NCBI RefSeq assembly: GCF_005796205.1
Contig: NZ_VAHN01000005.1
Span: 62,001-126,000, forward strand
Origin: Pseudarthrobacter sp. NamE2
Lineage (GTDB): Bacteria > Actinomycetota > Actinomycetes > Actinomycetales > Micrococcaceae
Direction: 5' to 3'
DNA: 64,000 nt
The notes beneath the pieces are model-generated. The model did not search any database. It was not told the DNA's origin and worked only from the letters and a program-made list of their open reading frames with translations. The translations under genes were made by a program, and so were the position numbers. Shown piece by piece: positions 58,266 through 64,000 of the stretch (position 1 is its first letter; every line of letters begins with the position of its first letter).

Positions 58266-59960
58266 TCACGGCGCCAGCCGGTCACCCTTGCGCTGCAGCC
58301 GGAACCACCGGTGCCCGTACCGCCCCAGCTCAAGGGAGAAACCACCGTCGGGGTCCAAAGCTACGTTGTCGCCGTCGAACAGGTCCAGCAGCATCGCATC
58401 CTTGTAGGCCTGGGCCGGCCCGTCCCCGCCGCCCAGCCTGGCACCGACCTTCACCGGATCCTCGCCGAAGTTATGCAGCAAAACCATCGTGCCGCCGTCG
58501 GAACTGCAGGTGTGGGCCAGGACTGCGGGCTCGGGCTGGTCGAGGACCTCAAACCCGCCCCAGCCCAGCTCGGGCGCCTCCCGGTACCGTGCGATCAGTG
58601 CGGACATAAAGGCGAACAGGGACCCGGGGTCACGTTTCGCGGCCGCTGCATTAACGTGCTCCGGCCCGTATTCGCCGCGCACCAGGGGCGCCACCAGGTC
58701 CGCAGTGTTGGCCGTGGAGAACCCGCCGTTCTTCCCGCTGGCCCACTGCATGGGCGTGCGCACGGCGGCGCGGCTTTTCTGCCGGAGGTCCTCGCCCATG
58801 CCGATCTCCTCGCCGTAGAACAGCACCGGCGTGCCCGGCAGCGAGAACATCAGCGAGTAGACCATGCGCAGGCGCTCCTGATCCCCGCCCAGCATGGGCG
58901 GCAGCCGCCTGCGAAGGCCCCGGCCGTAGATCTGCATGTTCTTTTCCGGACCGAACGCGGCGAACACCTCCTGGCGCTCGCCGTCGGTGAGCTTGTCCAG
59001 CGTAAGCTCGTCGTGGTTCCGCACGAACATGGCCCACTGGTTGTCCGGATGGATCGGCGGCCGGTTCTTCAGCGTCTCCACCAGCGGCCGGGCATCCTGC
59101 CGCGCCAGCGAAAGATAGATGTGCTGCATCGACATAAAGTCGAACTGCATGTGCAGCTCATTGCCCTCCGGCCCGCCGAAATACTCCAGCTGCTCCTTGT
59201 ACGGCAGGTTCACTTCACCCAGCAGCACCGCGCTGCCGTTGCGGCGGCTCACGAAGCTGCGCAGCGCGGCCAGGTAGCCGTGCGGGTCCAGGTTGGCTGC
59301 CTGGTCCTTGGGCTGGCCCCGCGTCTCCAGGAAAAACGGCACCGCGTCCAGCCGGAAACCGTCCAGTCCCAGCTCCAGCCACAGCCCCATCGCCTTGGCG
59401 ATCTGGTCCCGGACCCTCGGGTTGGTAACGTTCAGGTCCGGCTGGTGCCCGGCGAACATGTGCAGGTACCACTCGCCGGTGGCTTCGTCCCGGGTCCACA
59501 GCGAGTCCTCCTCGCCGGGGAACACCACCTCCGAGGAGGTGTCCGGCGGAGTGTCCTGCCGCCACACGTAGAAGTCCCGGTACGGGTTGTCCTTGGACTT
59601 CCGCGCCTCCACAAACCAGGGGTGCTGGTCCGAAGTGTGGTTGACCACGAAGTCCGCGATCACCCGCATGCCCCGGTCACGGGCGGCCCGGATGAATTCC
59701 ACCAGGTCCCCGAGCGTTCCCAGCCGTGAGCCCACGGTGAAAAAGTCGGTCACGTCGTAGCCGTCGTCCCGGTCCGGCGACGGGTAGAAAGGCATCAGCC
59801 AGATACAGGTCACGCCCAGCGAGGCGAGGTAGTCCACGCGCTGGGTGAGGCCGGTGAAATCACCGGTCCCGTCGCCGTCGTCGTCAAAAAACGTTTCTAC
59901 GTCCAGGCAGTAGATGACGGCGTTTTTCCACCACAGGTCCGACGTCTCCGCGAGCCTCAT
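58266..59960 (-). CDS. Alpha-amylase family (GH13) enzyme, trehalose synthase-like
   Basis: A 564-residue GH13 enzyme close to trehalose synthase and maltose-acting members. WWKNAVIYCLDVETFFDDDGDGTGDF begins the barrel; the family regions are DFVVNHTSDQHPWF (I), GLDGFRLDAVPFF with the nucleophile Asp (II), LLGEVN with the acid Glu (III) and FVRNHDELTL (IV). The C-terminal 80 residues form the usual beta domain. Substrate might be maltose, trehalose or an oligosaccharide. The stop of the LLM oxidoreductase gene overlaps its ATG by 4 bases. Confidence 0.87.
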   Translation of the reverse strand: MRLAETSDLWWKNAVIYCLDVETFFDDDGDGTGDFTGLTQRVDYLASLGVTCIWLMPFYPSPDRDDGYDVTDFFTVGSRLGTLGDLVEFIRAARDRGMRVIADFVVNHTSDQHPWFVEARKSKDNPYRDFYVWRQDTPPDTSSEVVFPGEEDSLWTRDEATGEWYLHMFAGHQPDLNVTNPRVRDQIAKAMGLWLELGLDGFRLDAVPFFLETRGQPKDQAANLDPHGYLAALRSFVSRRNGSAVLLGEVNLPYKEQLEYFGGPEGNELHMQFDFMSMQHIYLSLARQDARPLVETLKNRPPIHPDNQWAMFVRNHDELTLDKLTDGERQEVFAAFGPEKNMQIYGRGLRRRLPPMLGGDQERLRMVYSLMFSLPGTPVLFYGEEIGMGEDLRQKSRAAVRTPMQWASGKNGGFSTANTADLVAPLVRGEYGPEHVNAAAAKRDPGSLFAFMSALIARYREAPELGWGGFEVLDQPEPAVLAHTCSSDGGTMVLLHNFGEDPVKVGARLGGGDGPAQAYKDAMLLDLFDGDNVALDPDGGFSLELGRYGHRWFRLQRKGDRLAP

Positions 59961-60997
59961 GCTGACGCGTCCGACGCCGGCACGGCAGTTGCGCGGACAA
60001 GCTGCGGTTCAGCGGCGGTACCGGCAGCGGTGCCTCCAGGGGTGCGCAGCCGCGGCAGGACTTCCTCGGCGAACGTGTCGATGAAGGAGGACTGCCGCTG
60101 CCCCACGAAGTGCAGGTAGAGCTCGTCGAAGCCCAACTCAGCGTATTCGGACAGCCACTCGATGTGCTGCTGCAGGCTGGCCGAGATGTTGACCGTTGTG
60201 CGGACCTGCTCTTCGGTCACGTGCTCGCCCACGAGATCGAAGTGTTTGGCGGTGGGCAGGTCCCACGGGATGGGAGGCTGGTAGGTGTTGGTCCGCCACT
60301 GGTCCAGGGCGATTGCAACAGCCTCCTGCTCCGTTCCGGCCCAGGACAAGTGGACCTGCAGGACCGCCTTGCCGCGGCCGCCGGCGTCCCGGTAGGCGGC
60401 CAGCATCTCGCGCAGTTTTTCCGGCGGCTGGTTGACGGTGGCCAGGCCGTCAGCCCACGCACCGGCCCGCCGGGCGGTGTCCACGCTGACCGCCGGGGCG
60501 ATCAGCGGCGGAGGGGTTTCCGGAGCGTCCCAAATTCGCGCCTGCTCCACGGTCACCAGGCCGCGGTGCGTGACTTCCTCGCCGCGGTGCAGGCGCCGGA
60601 TGACATCCACGCACTCCTCCAGCCGGCGCTGGCGGATGTCCTTCGCCGGCCAGCCGTCCCCGGTAATGTGTTCATTCATGTTTTCCCCGCTGCCCGGGGC
60701 GAACCAGAACCTGCCCGGGAACATGGAGGCAAGCGTGGCGGAGGCATGCGCGATGATGGCCGGGTGGTAGCGCTGGCCGGGAGCTGTCACCACCCCGAAC
60801 CGGAGCTTTGTGGTGGCCAGGGCGGCGCCCAGCCAGGACCAGGCAAACCCCGAATGCCCTTGGCGTGCGGACCAGGGTTCGATGTGGTCCGAGCACATGG
60901 CCGCGTCAAAGCCTGCACGTTCCGCGTGCTGGACGTCCTTGAGCAGCTGGCCGGGACTGATTTGTTCATGCGATGCGTGAAAGCCGACGGTAACCAT
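59957..60997 (-). CDS. LLM-class flavin-dependent oxidoreductase
   Basis: A 346-residue luciferase-like monooxygenase-family protein (TIM barrel). TVGFHASHEQISPGQLLKDVQHAERAGFDAAMCSDHI begins the fold; LATTKLRFGVVTAPGQRYHPAIIAH and FPGRFWFAPGSGENMNEH follow. It probably uses FMN or F420. It is co-translated with the GH13 gene through an ATGA overlap, a pairing that is common in related genomes and hints at a joint role, still unknown. Confidence 0.85.
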   Translation of the reverse strand: MVTVGFHASHEQISPGQLLKDVQHAERAGFDAAMCSDHIEPWSARQGHSGFAWSWLGAALATTKLRFGVVTAPGQRYHPAIIAHASATLASMFPGRFWFAPGSGENMNEHITGDGWPAKDIRQRRLEECVDVIRRLHRGEEVTHRGLVTVEQARIWDAPETPPPLIAPAVSVDTARRAGAWADGLATVNQPPEKLREMLAAYRDAGGRGKAVLQVHLSWAGTEQEAVAIALDQWRTNTYQPPIPWDLPTAKHFDLVGEHVTEEQVRTTVNISASLQQHIEWLSEYAELGFDELYLHFVGQRQSSFIDTFAEEVLPRLRTPGGTAAGTAAEPQLVRATAVPASDASA

Positions 60998-61068
60998 CGT
61001 TAACCTCTATCGCCCCGGGCGGTGCCGTGTCGAGGGTTCGCGATCATCCGGTGCCGGCGCATGGTCAC

Positions 61069-61097
61069 TTGTCAGATAAGTTAGGGACTTGTAATAC
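61069..61097 (+). promoter_or_regulatory. Promoter before the AEC transporter gene
   Basis: TTGTCA (61069-61074) and TAATAC (61092-61097) are separated by 17 bases, a good match to the sigma-70-type spacing. The transporter ATG lies 53 bases after the -10 box. Confidence 0.55.
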
Positions 61098-61149
61098 CGC
61101 GTGCCGCCGAAGACGGTGGGGACGGGCGGGACGGGAAGGAAGTACCTCA

Positions 61150-62073
61150 ATGGGTGGCGTGCTGATCGGGCTGGCGGTGATCGGCGTCGTTATTGCCGTG
61201 GGATATCTGGCCGCCCGTTGCGGGCTGGGCGGAGAGCCCACCGTTTCGGCGCTGACCCGCACCGCGTTCTTCATCACCAACCCTGTCCTGCTGTTCACCG
61301 TGGTGCTGGAATCGGACCTCACGGTGGTGTTCTCCGCCTACGTGCCGCTGGCCCTGATCACCGCTGCAGCCACAGCGCTGCTGTATGTCGCCATCAGCCG
61401 TCTATGGTTCCGCCGGCCGCTTGCGGAAACGGCTGTAGGCGCCATGGCCAGCTCCTACGTCAACGCCAACAACATCGGCATCCCCATCACGCTTTACGCG
61501 CTGGGGGATGCCACCCCCGTGGCGCCCGTGCTGCTGGTCCAGCTGCTCCTCCTGGCACCGCTGGTCCTTACCCTGCTGGACCTCTCGGCCGCGGGCAGGT
61601 TCGCGCCGAAGCTGCTGCTCACCCAGCCCTTCCGCAACCCGATGATCATTGCGTCCCTCCTGGGTGTGCTCCTCGCCGCGTTCCGCGTGCAGCTGCCGGA
61701 ACCGGTGATGGCCCCGCTGACGCTGCTCGGCGGCGCAGCTGTGCCGGTGGTGCTGTTGGCCTTCGGCATGTCGCTGCGCGGCACCCGGATGCTCAGAAGC
61801 GGTGGGCACACGGCGGAAATCCTCACTGCCACGGCACTCAAGTCCGCGGTGATGCCTGCAGTGGCGTTCGTCGTCGGGCGTTTCCTCTTCAACCTGGACC
61901 AGCACATGCTCCTGGGCGTGGTGCTGATGGCGGCGCTGCCGTCCGCCCAAAACGTCTTCCTGTTTGCCGGCAAGTACGGGCGGGGAGTTGCCGTAGCCCG
62001 GGAAACCATCCTGCTCTCGACGGCGGCGGCGGCGCCGGTGCTGATCCTGATTGTCTGGCTGCTGGCCGGCTGA
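61150..62073 (+). CDS. AEC-family transporter
   Basis: A 307-residue membrane protein of the auxin efflux carrier family with ten membrane segments. Typical parts are LTRTAFFITNPVLLFTVVLESD, SYVNANNIGIPITLYALGD with the conserved Asn-Asn and Pro, and the second half LLGVVLMAALPSAQNVFLFAGKYG. It may export or import a carboxylate or a similar metabolite. GGAAGGAAG precedes ATG 61150; the frame continues back to 61027 without a better start. Divergent from the LLM oxidoreductase gene. Confidence 0.85.
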   Translation: MGGVLIGLAVIGVVIAVGYLAARCGLGGEPTVSALTRTAFFITNPVLLFTVVLESDLTVVFSAYVPLALITAAATALLYVAISRLWFRRPLAETAVGAMASSYVNANNIGIPITLYALGDATPVAPVLLVQLLLLAPLVLTLLDLSAAGRFAPKLLLTQPFRNPMIIASLLGVLLAAFRVQLPEPVMAPLTLLGGAAVPVVLLAFGMSLRGTRMLRSGGHTAEILTATALKSAVMPAVAFVVGRFLFNLDQHMLLGVVLMAALPSAQNVFLFAGKYGRGVAVARETILLSTAAAAPVLILIVWLLAG

Positions 62074-62124
62074 GCAGGCGCGCCGCTCTACCCCCGGAGC
62101 CGCCCGCCGGGCAAGAATGGGCAC

Positions 62125-63213
62125 ATGGAACTTCCCGTGATGCCGCCCGTCCCGCCCATGCTCGCCAAATCCGTCAGCGGCATTGACGGCATCCCGGCAG
62201 GAGGCGGCCTCAGCTACGAGCCCAAATGGGACGGCTTCCGCTCCATCATCTTCCGCGACGGTGATGACGTGGAGATCGGCAGCCGCAACGAAAAACCCAT
62301 GACGCGCTACTTCCCCGAACTCGTGGCGGCGTTCAAGGAGAACCTGCCGCCGCGGTGCGTGATCGACGGCGAGATCGTCCTGGTGGGTGCCTCCGGCGAC
62401 CGGCTGGACTTCGACGCCCTGCAGCAGCGCATCCACCCCGCCGCGAGCCGGGTCAAGCTCCTGGCCCAGCAGACCCCGGCGTCCTTCGTGGCGTTCGATC
62501 TCCTGGCGCTGGACGATGACGACTACACCGGCCGGCCCTTCTCGGAACGCCGGGCGGCGCTGGAAAAGGCGCTCGCAGCTTCCAAAGCCCCGATTCATTT
62601 GACGGCCGCCACCACGGATAAGGACACCGCCGGGCAGTGGTTCAACCAGTTCGAGGGCGCGGGGCTGGACGGCATCGTAGCCAAGCGCGTGGACGGCCGG
62701 TATGAGCCGGACAGGCGGGTGATGTTCAAGGTCAAGCATGAGCGCACCGCGGACTGCGTGGTGGCTGGTTACCGGCTGCACAAGAGCGGGCCGGACAGCA
62801 TCGGTTCGCTGCTCCTGGGTTTGTACAAGGACGACGGCGGCCTGGCCAGCGTGGGAGTGATCGGCGCCTTCCCGATGAAGAAGCGCAAGGAATTGTTCGA
62901 GCAGCTGCAGCCGCTGGTGACCGACTTTGAGGGGCACCCGTGGGCGTGGGGCAAGCAGGAGGAGGGCGAACGGACGCCGCGGAACGCCGAAGGCAGCCGC
63001 TGGAGCGCCGGAAAGGATCTGTCCTTCGTGCCGCTGCGGCCGGAGCTGGTGGTGGAGGTCCGGTACGACCACATGGAGGGCGACCGGTTCCGGCATACCG
63101 CCCAGTTCAACCGCTGGCGGCCGGACCGGGAACCCGAATCCTGCACCTACGCCCAGCTCGAGGAGCCGGTCAACTTCGACCTGGCCGAGGTGCTGGAGAC
63201 CGGGCGCCGCTAG
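62125..63213 (+). CDS. ATP-dependent DNA ligase
   Basis: A 362-residue ATP-dependent ligase of the LigC/LigD ligase-domain type. The adenylated lysine is Lys34 in YEPKWDGFR (motif I), then SRNEKPMTRYFPEL (motif III region), VIDGEIVLV (IIIa), GLDGIVAKRVDG (motif IV) and FKVKHERTADCVV (motif V), with an OB-fold domain to the end. It seals nicks in DNA repair and is not the replicative NAD-dependent ligase. No polymerase or Ku gene is adjacent. ATG 62125 gives MELPVMPPVPPMLAKS, which matches the family start. Confidence 0.9.
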   Translation: MELPVMPPVPPMLAKSVSGIDGIPAGGGLSYEPKWDGFRSIIFRDGDDVEIGSRNEKPMTRYFPELVAAFKENLPPRCVIDGEIVLVGASGDRLDFDALQQRIHPAASRVKLLAQQTPASFVAFDLLALDDDDYTGRPFSERRAALEKALAASKAPIHLTAATTDKDTAGQWFNQFEGAGLDGIVAKRVDGRYEPDRRVMFKVKHERTADCVVAGYRLHKSGPDSIGSLLLGLYKDDGGLASVGVIGAFPMKKRKELFEQLQPLVTDFEGHPWAWGKQEEGERTPRNAEGSRWSAGKDLSFVPLRPELVVEVRYDHMEGDRFRHTAQFNRWRPDREPESCTYAQLEEPVNFDLAEVLETGRR

Positions 63214-63226
63214 CTGTTCCCGCGCG

Positions 63227-64000
63227 TCAGTTTCCCCGCAGGGCCGGGTTCCTGGCGTCCAGCAGGGTCCACAGCCCGTCCGCCCGGCAGGGAATGGACG
63301 CATCCACGAGGGCCCGGCTGTGCGGGTGTTGGGGCGCCGCGAAGAAGTCGCGGGTTTCGGCGACTTCCACCACCTTGCCGTGCAGCAGGACCGCCACCCT
63401 GTCGCACATGTACCGCACCACGTCCATGTCGTGGGAAATAACGATCAGGGACAGGTTGTGCTCGCGCTGCAGGCGCAGCAGCAGGTTCAGGATGGTCCGC
63501 TGCGTCAGGGCATCCAGGGCCGAGGTGGCTTCGTCGCAAATCAGGACCTGCGGTTCCAGCAGCAGGGCGCGGGCGATGGTGGCACGCTGGAGCTGGCCGC
63601 CCGAGCACTGGCCCGGCCGCTTGTCCAGCAATAACGGGTCCAGTTCCACCTCCTGCAGGGCGGCCGCGATGCGTTCGTCCCGCTGGTCTGGGCTGAGGTC
63701 CCGGCGCGGGCGGAGGGGTGCTTGCAGGCTGGCGCGCAGCGTCATCCTCGGGTCGAAGGCGTTGTGCGGCTCCTGGAACACGAGCTGCACGGCGGTGGGC
63801 TGCCGTGTCCCGCCGTCGAACTGCCGGTTGATGGTCCCGCTGCTGGCCGCATCCAGGCCCACGATGGCCTTGGCCAGGGTGCTTTTCCCGGAGCCGGACT
63901 GGCCCAGGACACCCAGGATTTCGCCGCGGCGGAGGGACAGCGAGACGTCCTCGAGCACGGTGCCGGTCCGCTTCCGGCCGAAGCGCTTGCCCACCCTGTC
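63227..64000 (-). CDS. ABC transporter ATPase, oligopeptide/nickel-type (5' end outside window)
   Basis: The visible 257 residues are the C-terminal part of a DppF/OppF-type ATPase; the start lies beyond base 64000. The order is LGQSGSGKSTLAKAIVGLD (Walker A), the Q-loop in LVFQEPHNAFDPRM, the signature QCSGGQLQRATIARALL, Walker B VLICDEATSALDAL and the switch SHDMDVVRYMCD. FDPRMTL is typical of the peptide-transport group. The C-terminal ALVDASIPCRADG part may be the usual peptide-ATPase extension. Partners must be outside the window. Confidence 0.87.
   Translation of the reverse strand, partial: DRVGKRFGRKRTGTVLEDVSLSLRRGEILGVLGQSGSGKSTLAKAIVGLDAASSGTINRQFDGGTRQPTAVQLVFQEPHNAFDPRMTLRASLQAPLRPRRDLSPDQRDERIAAALQEVELDPLLLDKRPGQCSGGQLQRATIARALLLEPQVLICDEATSALDALTQRTILNLLLRLQREHNLSLIVISHDMDVVRYMCDRVAVLLHGKVVEVAETRDFFAAPQHPHSRALVDASIPCRADGLWTLLDARNPALRGN

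Noticed and set aside
57504-59729. A 741-codon plus-strand open frame.
   Set aside because: It is the mirror of the glycerophosphodiesterase and GH13 genes, whose family motifs are complete on the minus strand.
61402-63303. A 633-codon minus-strand open frame.
   Set aside because: It lies opposite the AEC transporter and DNA ligase genes and has no family-like sequence.
1-64000. tRNA genes, CRISPR arrays and intact transposases.
   Set aside because: No cloverleaf with T-loop, no regular repeat-spacer pattern and no transposase motif was found on reading both strands by eye.

Overview
The window looks like a piece of an Arthrobacter or Pseudarthrobacter-type chromosome (Micrococcaceae, Actinomycetota). 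It is GC-rich throughout, uses many GTG starts, packs genes tightly with 4-base ATGA or GTGA overlaps, and its proteins (Wzx/GT2 glycan cluster, PAP2-diacylglycerol kinase fusion, class F sortase, cysteine-less S18) have the actinobacterial form. A CCA-adding enzyme at the left edge and rpsF-ssb-rpsR-rplI plus dnaB suggest an origin-proximal location; this is inference, because dnaA is not in view. No tRNA, rRNA, CRISPR array, intact transposase or prophage was found.

Layout. 1-13.8 kb: housekeeping and envelope genes (CCA enzyme end, phosphatase, GT87-like membrane glycosyltransferase, FAD oxidoreductase, lipoprotein transpeptidase, ABC-F protein, DeoR regulator with an MFS transporter, PAP2/DAG-kinase fusion, ABC-2 exporter). 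14.1-15.4 kb: M18 aminopeptidase. 15.7-24.2 kb: a nine-gene run on the + strand, mostly translationally coupled, for a surface polysaccharide: three GT2 glycosyltransferases, an HPr-kinase-like P-loop protein, a flippase, a large polymerase-like membrane protein, two tiny membrane proteins and a metallophosphoesterase. 24.4-26.3 kb: rpsF-ssb-rpsR-rplI with a candidate leader RNA and a strong terminator. 26.3-29.0 kb: a decayed phzF and small genes. 29.05-31.1 kb: dnaB preceded by a 650-bp region rich in DnaA-box-like sites. 31.1-37.6 kb: thioesterase, transporters, small membrane and regulatory proteins, a lone WXG100 protein and a relic of a rhamnogalacturonan lyase. 37.6-41.4 kb: csoR-copZ-copA copper module with two palindromic operators, then a universal stress protein. 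41.4-47.1 kb: sortase with a likely wall-protein substrate, a propeller protein coupled to a ThiS/MoaD-like protein, and an aminotransferase. 47.2-56.3 kb: the most decayed part, with a secreted GH16 glucanase, a gene-poor stretch, nirD, a frameshifted nirB with a coupled unknown gene, a badly broken trehalose-phosphatase/GH15 fusion, and nirC. 56.3-64 kb: proline iminopeptidase, glycerophosphodiesterase, GH13 enzyme coupled to an LLM oxidoreductase, AEC transporter, ATP-dependent DNA ligase, and an oligopeptide-type ABC ATPase that runs off the edge.

How the genes work together. The glycan operon could make, flip and polymerise a surface polymer. The sortase pair would anchor a proline-rich protein. 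The cop module handles copper efflux under CsoR. nirB/nirD/nirC form a nitrite uptake and reduction set that is probably damaged. The strongest unexplained signals are the glycan operon with its kinase-like member, the DnaA-box cluster before dnaB, the 17-bp palindrome after the transpeptidase gene, and the possible non-LPXTG sorting signal beside the class F sortase.
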